64,000 bases of DNA from Dipteris shenzhenensis. Its lineage: Eukaryota; Polypodiophyta; Polypodiopsida; Gleicheniales. This document shows positions 44,350-56,335 of this stretch, in pieces. Numbering within the stretch: position 1 is the stretch's first letter; each line of letters starts with the position of its first letter. The stretch lies in the NCBI GenBank assembly GCA_047967505.1, contig CM106539.1, one strand, 5' to 3'. The notes below the pieces were generated by a model. The model saw only the letters and a program-made list of their open reading frames with translations, had not been told where the DNA came from and searched no databases. The position numbers and the translations under genes are program-made.

Positions 44350-47300
44350 CTCCCCCTCAAGCTCAAATCCATCTCACGTACACCAAGCAAGCTCCTAAAT
44401 CTGCGAAGCTTCTCGGTACCCAATGCCTTCGTAAAGATATCAGCCACCTGCTCCTCAGTGCTGACATAGACAAGATCAATCTCACCAGCTAGAACCTTCT
44501 CTCTCACAAAGTGATAATGCACCTCAATGTGCTTCGTTCTAGCATGATAAACTGGGTTATTAGCAAGCATGATGCTGCTAATGTTGTCACAATGAATGAC
44601 AACTGCTGCATGAACTGACTGTCCCATATTTCCAAGTAGCTTCCGTAACCAAGCTACCTCACATGCAGCCATTGCTGCACCCCTGTACTCAGCCTCTGTG
44701 CTCGACAAGGCAACTGTTGGCTGCTTCTTGCTGCTCCAACTGATGGCACCACTCCCAAGGGAAAACATAAAACCACTAGTAGATCTCCTGTCTGAGACAC
44801 TACTAGCCCAGTCAGCATCTGTGTATCCATGTACCTGTAATGCACACCCAGCTTCATAAAACAGTCCATAATGCAATGTGGACTTCACATACCGCAGTAT
44901 GCGCCTAGCCGCATCCAAATGTGGCTTCCTCGGTGCCTGCATAAACTGACTCACCAGCCCCACAACATAGCTCAAATCTGGTCTGGTTATAGTCATGTAA
45001 ATCAAGCTACCTACTATGCGCCTGTACATAGTAATATCTTCAAGAAGCTCACCTGTCTCTGCATTGAGCTTCACATTCTGCTCCAATGGAACAGAAATAG
45101 GCTTACAGCCTGTCATCCCATATTTGGACAGCATGTCCAAACCGTATTGCCTTTGCAACAGCCATATCCCACTCGGGGATCTAATAACCTCAATGCCCAA
45201 GAAGTAACGCAGCTCTCCCAAATCCTTCATCTCAAATTTCTGCTTCAACAGCAGCTTCACTTCATTAATGTCTGCATCACTATCACCTGTAATAATTAAG
45301 TCATCAACATAGATGACTATAAGCACAATCCCTCTGTTTGTCCTTTTCACATAAAGTGAAAAATCTGAATTGGAAATCTGAAATCCAATAGTGACAAGAT
45401 ATTGCCCTATCTTGTCTAACCATGCCCTCGGCGCTGTTTTAAGCCATACAAGGCTTTGCGCAACCTGCATACAAAATCGGGGTGTGACTTATCCTCATAA
45501 CCTTCTGGCTGCATCATATAAAACTCTTCCTGCAAATCACCATGCAAGAAGGCATTTTTCACATCCATCTGATGCAAAGACCATCCCTTTGCAGCAGCCA
45601 TAGCAATTACTGCTCTCACGGTTGCCATCCTTGAAACTGGGCTGAAAGTTTCCTCATAGTCAATTCCATATGTCTGTGCAAAACCTTTGGCAACCAATCT
45701 TGCCTTGTACCTGCTAACAGACCCATCAGCATTGTGCTTTACTTTGTAAACCCACTTGCAACCAATAGCCTTCTTATCATGAGGCAAAGGCATCAAATCC
45801 CAAGTGTGGTTTGCATCCAAGGCAGCCATCTCTTCATCCATAGCTGCTTCCCAATTTTTATGCCCTGTTGCATCCTCAAAACATGTGGGCTCTGGCTCCT
45901 CTAGAACCTTGACCATATAAGCATAGTGATGTGCTGTATACCCATCATATCTCAGCCTGTCAACTGGATACTTAATACGAGTGGACCTCCGTACAACTGG
46001 ATCAGTTGCAGGCGTCTTTAAATCATGCCTGCTTTTCCTTGCACCAGGTGTAACAACTGAAGGAATCCCAAGTTCCTCATCAAGGCTCATTTCAGAGCCG
46101 CTTGACTCTCCATCAACATGAGAGCTACCAGCAGACACATCAAACACTGGAGTATGGTCCACTTTTTCTTTTCCCTTATGTGATACCTGCACAACACTAT
46201 CAGGACTGCCATGTGACGATTCACTAGATCTCAATCTCCCTGTCCATGCATTAGATCCACTAGTAGAGGACTCTCTAGGTCCACTCAAGGCTTGAGATTG
46301 CTGCTCTGCATTTATTGCAGCATTCCCATTTCCTGCATCTGCATCTCCTACCATAACAGTTGGTGCATACCAGCTGCTCATTTCATCAAAAACAACATCT
46401 CTGCTCACTTGCATTTTGCGGGTGGAAGGGTTATAACAGCGATACCCTTTCTGGTGCTGAGCATATCCAATAAAGATGCATTTTTCTGCCTTTGGATCCA
46501 GCTTTGTTCTCTTCTCATCAGGAACATGAACATAAGCTATGCAACCAAATACCTTCAAGTGAGAAATATCTGGTTTTTGGCCTGTATACATTTCTTCAGG
46601 CGTCATGCCATGGACAGCTGCAGTGGGGGTTTTGTTCATAATATAAACAGCAGGTACTACTGCTTCAGCCCAAAAATAATCAGGCATGTTTTTCTCATTT
46701 AGGATCGCCCGTCCTACTTCTGCAATATGCCTGTTCTTCCTTTCTGCAACCCCATTCTGCTGAGGGGTAGACCTGCATGAGTACTTCCTTTGAATTCCCT
46801 GTTCTTTCAGATATTCACAAAATTCTTCTGAAAAGTACTCTCCCCCTCCATCAGATCTTAGCACTTTAATATGCACACCTTTCTCTTTTTCAACCATGGC
46901 CTTAAAAGCCTTGAAATGGCTGAACACTTCACTTTTGTGCTTCATAAAATAAATCCACACCTTCCTAGTGTAGTCATCAATAAACGTCACATAATAATGG
47001 CATCCACCAATAGAAGCAGCTTTGGTTGTCCAAACATCTGAATGGATCACTTCCAAAGGTCTTCTGCTCACCTTAGCATTTTTAGGAAATGCATGTCTGG
47101 CCTGCTTACCCATTTGGCATGCTTCACATACCTTTTGCATTCCCTCAACTCTGAATTTAGGCAAACCTGCAACAATGTTTTTCGTTTGCATAGATTTCAG
47201 CCTTTGTATATTCACGTGCCCAATGCGCTTGTGCCATATCTCAATATCTGCAATGACACCTCTCCCATGCGCAAACATAGCAGCTTTCACCTCAGGCATA

Positions 47301-48647
47301 TCAACATCCAAGGTGAACATTCTTCCATTTTTGTTGCCTTTCGCAACCAACCAGCATTTATTTTTCAAGTCCTCAACAAAGCATCCATCAGGATTAAATC
47401 TAACCTGCAGACCTTGCTCAACCATCTGGCCAACTGAAACCAGGTTCTTAGTGATTTTTGGAACATGAAGTACATCTGCCAAGTACTTTGTTTTGCCATC
47501 CTGCATAGCCAATGGCACTTTACCAACCTGCGTAATTGGGTGCGCAGTATCATCACCTGTTTCAACATAACCTGGCTTATCCAAATTTCTGACATCATGA
47601 AACCACTCACCATGACTGGTCATGTGGTTAGAGGCACCTGAATCAACATACCAAACATCATTGCAAGCTGCAGCATCTCCTGACATGGAGTTAACCATAT
47701 GCTGCATCACAAAAAGGTGCTCATTTCTGTCGTCACCATGCCCACTTGATGATGCATAGTTGCTTTGCTGCAACTTTCCACTTTTGATGTCATTCTGCTT
47801 TTTATAGCATGTATTCTCCTTGTGTCCAGGCTTTCCACAATAATAGCATTCTGTGCTGGTTCCTTTGCCATGAACCACGGCCTCTTTGGCTCCCCCTGCC
47901 TCTAGAACTACCACGTCCTCCTCCATAGGACTGGTTTTCCTGTTGTTGTTGTTGGTTCTGATTTCCCGCACGGCCACCAGAAGGGCCTCTTCCTCTACCC
48001 CTGCCTCTACCTGTATTCGAGTAGAAAGCAGTCTCTTGAGAAGTTGAGGTGGCTGAACCACCATTCCTTTGCTCTTCACTCAGCAAGAGAGCAATAAGTT
48101 CCTGAAAATCAGGAAATGTTTCACGGACTCCAATGGATGTCCGAAACTGTGCATAATCTTTCCCAAGACCATTCAAGGTCACGGACACTAAGTCCTCATC
48201 ATCAACAGCTGCTCCAATGGAGGCAAGAGAATCTGCAAGGCCTTTCACCTTCAAGGAATACTCATTTATATTCAGATTTTTCCTTTGCACATTGTGCAAC
48301 TCCTGCTTTAGCTGCATCTTTCGTGCTTTGGTATTTGTGCTATACAGCTTCACCAATGTATCCCATGCCTCCTTAGGCGTCTCTAGATCCTGTATATGCA
48401 CAATCATAGAATCTGAAATGCTAACGGACAGCGAATACAGGCATTTTCTGGCTTTTTCATGCCATTCTTTAAAGGCCTTCAATTCAGCAGGAGTGGGAGC
48501 AGCACCCAAAACTGGTTCTGCAGTTTCACCACTGATGTAATCCCAAACTCCCTTTCCCATAAAGAAGTTTGTCATCCTGAACTTCCATGCTTGGAAGTTG
48601 TTCTTGTCAAGCTTCTCACTGACAATGGTAGACAGATTCTCAGACAT
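44307..48647 (-). pseudogene. Copia copy 5 gag-pol with two frameshifts
   Basis: Starts at ATG 48647 (MSENLSTIVSEKL). All domains are present, and the protease keeps D-S-G-A (VDSGASNHM). Relative to copy 3, about 13 bp are missing just before the zinc knuckle (near 47857) and one base near 45435, between LYGLKQ and APRAW in reverse transcriptase. Each shifts the frame, so no full polyprotein can be made despite near-identical LTRs. Confidence 0.93.
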
Positions 48648-49179
48648 TTTACAAATCACGAATTGCAACAGCAACCTGTAAACACAGCAAATGCCTCAGA
48701 AGGGCAAATAGCAAAACTTTTGCAAAGAGCCTCACAGGGGCAGATCTGCAACACTGACGAAAGTGGTATTTCACCACACAGTCACTTCCTAGTGACAATT
48801 TTGCATCAACAGGCAACAGGCATGAATCTGCAACTCCCAATATCTCTGCACACAGGCATACGATGCAATTTCTGTGGCACCTTTCCACCGACTAGCCGCG
48901 CGCGGTGGTCGCACAGCAAAAACAGGGCCTTTTTTCGAGTGCCTGCGAAGAACTTCCGCCTTCAAAACGGGCCCCGAAACGGCCTCAAATCAGAAAAATA
49001 AAGTCACCGCGAAGGGCCTCTCAATCTGAAGTAGTGCACTCCTGCACTTCTGGCTGTGCTACCTGCAGAGATTTGCTCCCAAACTCGAAATAGGAAAGCT
49101 ACACTGGTCCTCTTACCAGGACACCACAAACTTGGCTAGCTTTCTTGAGCTCCTTACCACGAACAAGGCTCTGATACCA

Positions 49180-49477
49180 TGTAAAGAAAGAGGGAGAGAG
49201 ATAGGAGACTCAAGTTCAGCTTTCTTCACAACACACAAAAGAGAGAGGACACAAGGTTGGAGGGTGAAGCCTTTCTTCACTTTTGCACACAACAACAATA
49301 CAATAGAAGAGGGAAATACCCTATATGTCAAAACCTAGAATACGTGGTTCATATGTGAACCCAAACCAAAAACATACATGGTAGTCTAACTACACCACGA
49401 GTACAACTAACATAGGCGGTGACATAAATGATAGTCATCCAGGAGATATATCGGGGGTAGAGCTTGATATCTCAACA
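49180..49477 (-). repeat. 5' LTR of Copia copy 5
   Basis: 298 bp, nearly identical to 44052-44349. Confidence 0.94.
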
Positions 49478-49690
49478 TGCACATCTCAGAGACCAAGGTT
49501 TGGGTGGGGGCACCGTAGACTTCTTATACTTTTCCAAAATAGTAGACTTAAAAATTTTGAAAATAGATGTGTAAGCTTCACGACTTACACTGGCAATATC
49601 ACAAGCTGCAAGCATCTCCTTTATGTCCACAACAATGTCCTTAAATTCTTTCATCACCTCTTCAACAACTTGCACACATAGGCTCTTGTG

Positions 49691-51303
49691 TCTTGGGTCG
49701 CTTAGTATCCCAATGACATTGCTTGAAGATCTATTAGAGCACTATTATAGCACTAATTGAATACTAACTTGCACTAAAAAGCATAAGCATGGCATGAAGT
49801 AGGACTAGTAGAGCTCAAACAAGAGTTGCAAATAGCATAAGCACTATTAAAGACTATTTCCTGCATTTAAGTCTTGTTAACTTTCAGTCACTTGACTGTT
49901 GTTGTTACTTGCGAGGCAGCAAATGTCTCAAGCTGGTTTGTTTGAGAAGCGTCTAAGTGTGACCGTTTGTCTCCACTTGACTCCTTCATAGCAGAGAAGG
50001 AGGATGGAAGTGAAATGCACAGTAGTGGAAAGGGGAATTCCCCTCCAATTGAACAAAAAGAGAAAGAGAAATCCCTTGTAGGGGAGTATGAACCTTCATG
50101 TTTCTGTAGAGGAGGATGACTTGCTACTACTGCTACTGAAGAGTTTTGTTGGTAAAAGGGCAAAGAAATGAAAGACGGACAGATTGGAGAAAGGTGAGAT
50201 AGTTTTGGCATTTTAGTAATTTTAGAGTCGAAAGATGAACATGTGCCTAAAATTTAGAGTTTGTGCCTTCACATATTTCAGGGTGTGCAAAAGAACCCCA
50301 GAGACCAAAGGCAGAGCCACCAGCGGAGCAAAAGGAAAAAGTCCTGCAATGGCTATAGGATCTAGTGCCAAGCCTACAAATGTCTTGGTAGAAAAGCAAA
50401 GCATACCGATGCCTGTAGTGCTACTGGTCCAAAAGCAAAAACAACTCCCTCACATGGTCCGCACTGAAAGCCCAAAGCTTGCAAGAAGTTGTAGCCCCAG
50501 ATGGCCCTATGGGTAGTGAAGACTTATAGATTACATTATATCTGCTAATGAGCATGCTCAATTGCCTACTTTTTATTTGGTTGATTCTATCTTGGTATCA
50601 AGAGCTTTGACAAAAACTCAATATTTTGAGACTTGTATGGATCTATTCAAAGTTTATCAATTTGAAGCATTTTGTGATTCCATCACTGGGAGTGTATGAT
50701 TTTATGGTTACACAATTGAAATTTCGTCGCTGCTTTACATGGCATCAAGTTATTTTGTGCTTTCAATTAAGAGTGTTAACACACTGCAGTGGATTTATTT
50801 GTCATTGAGATTGTCTTGTATGTAGTAAGATTTCAACTAGTTCACCATCAATGTCAATGTGGATGATTTGAGTTGTTCAAGTGTCTTTGAAAATAAAATG
50901 CTCAGATTTGAATGATTCCAGAATAGTTAAAATAGGTACTTCAACATGTGCTCTTAATATTTATTTATCATTTGTATTTAAAACCTATTTTAAAATTTTG
51001 ACTTAAACCTGTATTTAATTTCTATTCAGATATACTGTTTCCGAAAATTGTATTCAAAATTGATTGACTTTTGGAATCATGTACTTAAACCTATCATGTT
51101 TATCTATCCATATTTCAACCAAAAAATGTGGTCCAAGATTTGATGTATGTGGCAGAAAGGGAAGTAGGCTTGCAGTCAGCCGTCCACATCAATAGCTACC
51201 ATGAAAAGAAAGCATGCCAAAAACGTATTTCTAGGAGGCAAAAGAGGCAATAGATGAGGGAAGGAAAAAATGGGATTGGATTCACAAGAGCTGTCTGGAC
51301 ATA
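49691..51303. other. No gene I can support
   Basis: AT-rich DNA with a few short open frames (49888-50211 minus; 50235-50516 plus) lacking known domains. A stretch near 50280-50350 has lysine-rich coding character and may be an exon, but I cannot connect it. Confidence 0.45.
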
Positions 51304-52098
51304 TTGGAAAGACTGAAGCCAAAGCCTTCGAGACCTGTAGACATCCCTTTGATGGATCACCCGCAGCTCCTATCCCTACCTCCACCTCCAGCGATTCCAC
51401 CGATAGTGGTATCAGTGCCTCACCATCAAGAAAGAAGAGTTGTAATCTTAGATTTGAATGGCCTACTACTGAAGGTCATTGAGTCGTATCATGGGGTGAT
51501 GTACCCCCATCCTATGCACACTTGATGGAAAGCTGTGGTGGGCGCACGAGATAGACCATGTTTATTCGTAAAGATGTTGCTGCTCTTGGAATTCTATTTG
51601 TCATGGTTCAAAGTTTTTATTTGGAGTACAGCTAGAAGAACAAAAGTAGCCAACATCCTAAGCACATGCTTTTTCAAACTATTTCAAAAGATAACAGTCC
51701 TGGAGTAGGAAGACTGTCACAATGTTGAATTCATGATGGATTTTCAAGGAAGATTGTTGAGTCCGAATCCTTTTATATTCAAGGACTTGTTGACCATCTC
51801 GAACAACTTCACTCATTAGTTAGCAGCCAATAGTATTATTTTGGATGACTCCTTGTACAAGATTTGCAAAAACCCAGCTAGAACCTGGAGAGTGCTTCCA
51901 AAGTTTGAGATGCAAAGTGATGAAGAAATGTGCTCCTATTTGATGGACAACGTCGTGCCATGGTTGTTTGTGTGGCTGCAAATGGAGGATCACCAGTCCT
52001 ACACAACACATTTTGAGCACAACCTCTTCCATGATGAGGAGTCCATTGACATTATGGAGTATATGATAAGAAACAATTGCTGGAAAGAGTATTGAAGA
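51304..52098 (+). pseudogene. FCP1/NIF-type HAD phosphatase pseudogene
   Basis: Members of this family dephosphorylate proteins such as the RNA polymerase II tail. One continuous frame: a proline-rich lead-in, then RRVVILDLNGLLL (motif I near 51440; plant relatives often have DLNG in place of DxDxT), FKVFIWSTARRTKVANIL (motif II region near 51610), and IILDDSLYKICKNPARTW (DD motif near 51840), ending KEY at 52095. In-frame stops at 51523 (TGA), about 51706 (TAG) and about 51817 (TAG) break it, with no frameshift. No introns are visible in this span, so a retrocopy is possible. Confidence 0.7.
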
Positions 52099-52379
52099 TG
52101 GAAACATATGCATGTAGTGGGATACCAACCTTTTTTGTACATCATTAATAACTTTTATAAAAACCATTCATTTTTGCTTGTACGTTGCCTTTTTGGAGAT
52201 GGAAGACTAATTGGATTCCTTTTCTAGTTGAAACAAAGACTCATTCATAGTGTTCTTATTTCAACTCCTGGTTCATGTATTTATAATGTAATGTGCTAAA
52301 AATTTCCTTGGGAGGTACATAGCATTAAAATCCTTTTTGCAATGTGATGGAAGACACTAACCATATTGAGCATTGAGTA
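52099..52379. other. AT-rich, no feature seen
   Basis: Nothing recognisable between the phosphatase pseudogene and the minisatellite. Confidence 0.5.
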
Positions 52380-52830
52380 CCACTACTAGCAGCATTTACT
52401 GGCACTGCAACAACACCAACCACTTGTAGCAACACTAACAACTAGCAGCTATTGCAACACTAATTAGTGGTAGTAGCAGCACTAATTAGTAGCATTACCA
52501 ATTTGTAACAGCACTAGTAGCACAAACAACAAGTAGCTACAACACTAATTAGTGGCAGTAGCATTACTAGTTGGTAGCAGCGACATTACTAATTTGTAGC
52601 AGGGGAAATTACTAATTTGTAGCAGGGGCAATTACTAAGATGTAGCAGTAGCATTACTAGTTAGTAGAATGGGAAATTTGTAGCATCACTAATTAGTAGT
52701 AGCAACATTACTAATTAATAGCATCACTGGGAAGGACTAGCAACACTATATACACCACTCTATCAAAGGTCGGTATATACCGACCCTATAAGTTGGTAGC
52801 AATATGTAGTAGCAACACTAACTAGTAGCA
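52380..52830. repeat. Minisatellite of ACTAATTAGTAGCA-type units
   Basis: Many imperfect copies of a 15-25 bp unit built on ACTAATTAGT (itself a palindrome) or ACTAATTTGT followed by AGCA. Confidence 0.8.
52768..52785. repeat. Perfect 18-bp palindrome GGTCGGTATATACCGACC
   Basis: Reads the same on both strands; single copy in this window. Confidence 0.92.
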
Positions 52831-52952
52831 CCAACTATCCTGAAGCTCTAAACACTCATACAAGCCAATCACTATATACATGGAATGAAAGGGTGGTAAC
52901 CATTCAAAGTATAGCAATGCACACTATTGCAGGGACAATAAAGTGATGTTCT

Positions 52953-55598
52953 TGAAGGGGCAAATTGATGTGTGTGTGAGTATGCCTATGGGCTTGGAGT
53001 CCTATGCAAGGAGTGTGTGAGTATAGTTGCGCTAGAAGGTTCTAGTGACTTGGTAGTTAGGTATGTCAGGTTGGTATGATGTTTGGATTTGGAGTGATCA
53101 TAGGAGGTGACTGATTGAGATAATCATGGAGATAATTGTGGATCTGGGATCTACCAACATGGAGACGATTGCCTATATATGTAACCACTCTTGAATAAAT
53201 ATTTGTTCATTATGCCTCATTGCTTTCACTATAAACCAACGTGTGGTATTAGAGCTTGTTGAGAATCCTAGTGCCTAGAATGAGAATCCATGAGATTCTT
53301 TGAAGATTCCAAGTAGATTCCAAGTAGATTCCATCTTCTTCCCAAATGCTTCCCATTTCTCCTTCTTCCACCGTGACCTTGGAAAGATCAATTCTCCTCA
53401 TCCACGAAATGGATTGAAAAACCCTCTCAAGTAGACCTTCCTTATGCCTGGGCAACCTATCCGACCAAAGGGATTGATGGATTTTGTCCCCATCTACATG
53501 CACCGCTTCTGTGTCTCCTCTGCTCCACTTTTGCAATGTTGGTCACTATAGTCTCTTATCTCATAATTTCTCTGAGCCATGCTTTTTCTACTAATAGAGC
53601 TACCCACAGTAGAGATATGGAACGATTTGGTCTAGTAACAAGGGATTAATCAACAAAAAACCAGTCGAGTCAAGTTTAGACAAAGCTTCCTCAAGTGAAG
53701 AAGATGTTGCTGCCCCGGGAGATGTAATGAACCATTTCGCCTATGATTTGTTCCGAGTCTTCCTTACCTACATATCTCTGATTGCATAGCAAAATCTCCA
53801 AGCTTGATGATGTTTGAAGTGAGGTATCAAGCCTCCAAAGTTCCTATGTTCTCTGCAAGCATTTCTAGTTTATTTTTGGACTTTTTGATGCTACACTAAA
53901 TGCTTGAGGAGTGAAAGTACAGTTCAGAGATTCAAAAAGTGTCCTTTCAGTTCAGAGAATGTTCTTTGAAATTCAATTGATGTTGATCTCTTGAGAACAT
54001 GCCAAGTTCTCAAAGTTCTTCAAATGCCAAGAAGACTACAAAGACAAAGTACAAGGTAAAGAAAACCCCAGATAAGAGGTTGTGGGAGAAGCCAATTGGT
54101 TATGCATATGCCAAGCAACTAGGATTTTCTTAATTCTTATCTTGAATTTGCATCTATATGGTGAAGGTGATTTCTTTGTTAAAAAAGATTGATCTTTTGT
54201 AAAGGGATTAGACACTGCCACCATTAAATTGGTAAGACCTTCCCAAAATGGCCTCCAAACTCAAAATAGATAAGTTTGAAGGAGAGGGGTTTTACACTTG
54301 GAAAAAGAAAATGAAGTTTATTCTCATGAAAAAGGGAATATGGAAGGTGGCCAATGGAAAAGAAACTAAACCTACAACTAGGGAAGGAGAAGCTTCATGG
54401 CTTCCCAAACATGAAAAAGCACTATCTATAATTGCTCTTGGTTTGAGTGATTCTTTTATCCATCACATTGATGGATGTGAGACTGCTCATGCTGCATGGA
54501 CTCATCTTTAGCATTTTTTTGGAGCACAGGGGAGATGCTCTAAGCTTCGCTTGCTTATCAAGTTCTTTGATTTAAAATTGGATAGAGGAGAATCCACCTC
54601 TTCACATATCAATTCAATGAAGAGCATTTTGACATAGTTATCTAGCATCAAGTTTAACCTTGATGAAGATATTATAATTGCCATCTTACTTAGAAGTCTC
54701 ACTGAAGAATATGGCACTATTGTAACCACACTCACCAATATACCAGAGATAAGTATGGTGGGAAAGCATCCCTCTTGGAAGAGGAAAGAAAGATCAAACA
54801 AAGAAGTGATTACAAAGAAGGGGCATATTTGGCCAAAAGAAACTTCAAGGGAAAGAGCAAAATGAAGTGTAACTTTTGTGGCAAACCTGGACACTTTGAA
54901 AAGGAATGTTATGAAAAGAAGAGATGTTCAGCCAATCTTGATGAAGAAGCAGAGACTGAAGAAGAAGAAGAACCAGAGAATGTTAAAGCTCTCACTACTT
55001 ACAACACCCAAGTCTATTTTGACAAGGGTGAGGATCCATATGTTTTCTAAGTTATGTGTGTGTGAGGTCAATAATGGTTCTCTGCCATGGATAGTCCATC
55101 CTTAAATGATTGTTAGTCTTTTGAGATTATTTCCTTGTTGGACTCATTGGGCTTTTCAATCATAGTCATTGTTGATCTCCCAGTTGTAAACCAAGAATCC
55201 TAAGAGTGAGTCATAGGTTGGGGCCATGTGTGTTGCCACATGATGGTGGGCAAGCCATGAAGCATCCTATGTATGACTGCTGAGGGATGAGGTCATCAAT
55301 TTGTGGGGGGGAATGAAGGGGCAAATTGATGTGTGTGTGTGTATGCCTCTGGGCTTGAAGTCCTATGCAAGGAGTGTGTGAGTGTAGGTGTGCTAAAAGG
55401 CTCTAGTGACTTGGCAGTTAGGTACGTCAGGTTGGTGTGATGTGTGGATTTGGAGTGATCATAGGAGGTGAGTGATTGAGATAATCATGGAGATAATTGT
55501 GGATCTGGGTCTACCAACATGGAGGCAGCTGCCTATATATGTAACCACTCTTAAATAAAGATTTGTTTATTGTGCCTCATTGCTTTCTCTATGGACCA
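52953..55598 (+). mobile_element. Non-autonomous Ty1/Copia element with gag only
   Basis: LTR-like repeats of about 285 bp at 52953-53238 and 55314-55598, both beginning TGAAGGGGCAAATTGATG. A primer-binding site TGGTATTAGAGC lies at 53244-53255 and a polypurine run (GTGGGGGGGAA) just before the 3' copy. Internally only Gag remains, then 3' end sequence; all of pol is missing. LTR ends are approximate and I see no target duplication. Confidence 0.8.
54248..55050 (+). pseudogene. Copia-type Gag of the pol-less element
   Basis: MASKLKIDKFEGEGFYTWKKK is a typical Copia Gag start. The sequence continues through SFIHHIDGCETAHAAWTHL to a TAG at 54509, then LLRSLTEEYGTIVTTL, and a CCHC knuckle CNFCGKPGHFEKEC near 54870, with an acidic tail. 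At least two stops and a frameshift near 54750. Probably used another element's proteins, if it was ever mobile in this form. Confidence 0.82.
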
Positions 55599-55701
55599 AA
55601 AGTTCAATCATTGATGAAGGTATGAGAAGACATTAAGGTGTTAGTTGATTTGGAAGTTCATAGTGTGCTAAAAAACAAAAAATGAGATGTGCCATGATGA
55701 T
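55599..55701. other. Short spacer
   Basis: No feature seen before the TG microsatellite. Confidence 0.5.
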
Positions 55702-56335
55702 GTGTGTGTGTGTGTGTGTGTGTGTGATGGGGGATGCATCCCCATTAAAAAGATTAAAAAAAAGCTCTAGAGGGTGCCTGGTGTGCGCAGGCGTGACTTA
55801 GGGCCAAACGGGGCCCCCGACTAGCCCTAAGTCATGCTTGCGCACACCAGGCCCCCTCAGGGGCATTTTTTTTGTTTCCTTTAAATGGGGATGCATCCCC
55901 CATATATATATATATATATACATATTGTATGTATGTGTGTGTGTGTGATGGGTGTGTGTGTGTGATGGGGGATGCATCCCCCCCAAAATAAACAAAAAAA
56001 GCCCTTGAGGGCCCCTGGTGCATGCACGCATGACTTGGCCCAAAGTCACACTTGTGTGCACCAGGGCCCGTCGGAGGCTTTTTTTTTTTTTCAAGGGATG
56101 CATCCCCCATTACACACACACACTCATGGTGGAATTGGGAACCTCTCCCCCTTGGGGGGGTGTGTGTGCGATGGGGGATGCACCCCCCAAAAAAAAAAGC
56201 AGGTGCAACTTGGGGCTAGACGAGGGCCCCGTCTCTAGACCCAACTCGCACCTGCATGCACCAGGGCCCCTTTGGGGCTTTTCTTTTCTTTTTTTTTTTT
56301 GGGGGGGGGGGGGGCAACCCCCCATCACACACAAA
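55702..56335. repeat. Three fold-back elements within TG/AC microsatellites
   Basis: Units at about 55727-55903, 55965-56110 and 56171-56335. The first two begin with ATGGGGGATGCATCCCC and end with GGGATGCATCCCCCAT; the third is degenerate. Each interior forms an imperfect hairpin; in the first, arms of about 29 bp start GCCTGGTGTGCGC and end GCGCACACCAGGC. The flanks are TG or AC runs, with AT repeats to the right of the first. They resemble MITEs of the kind that target microsatellites. No protein is encoded. Confidence 0.78.

Larger units (their letters stand above)
44052..49477 (-). mobile_element. Ty1/Copia retrotransposon, family B copy 5 (full length, youngest)
   Basis: A 5426-bp element with 298-bp LTRs (44052-44349 and 49180-49477) and the duplication TGCAC (44047-44051 and 49478-49482). 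I see a single difference between the LTRs (ACATACGTGG versus ACATACATGG), so it is the most recent datable insertion here. Primer-binding site at 49167-49179. It lies in an exon of the unrecognised pseudogene. Confidence 0.95.
42200..49690 (-). pseudogene. Unrecognised multi-exon gene, split by Copia copy 5
   Basis: Minus-strand pieces before the Copia: 49675-49483 (EEVMKEFKDIVVDIKEML, then PPPKPWSLRCA). The same frame resumes after the insertion at 44046 with a TGA, then REMLGAYHCIRGTMTWKSKK and MNAFNNVYLDVEKLQQGNG (to about 43855), ending at a GTAAGAGG donor. Later exons: ECNGKLIFVIKMDEAQ (about 43770-43680), EYWKGFCEFMTNK (42720-42450), and after a TTTGCAG acceptor near 42403, WNWGPLSIWNTEGMENSHY and KNSRHGGGVPRSNALHEM, stop at 42207. 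The last motif resembles a conserved block I have seen in large uncharacterised eukaryotic, possibly transposase-related, proteins, but I cannot name it. At least two in-frame stops. Confidence 0.5.
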
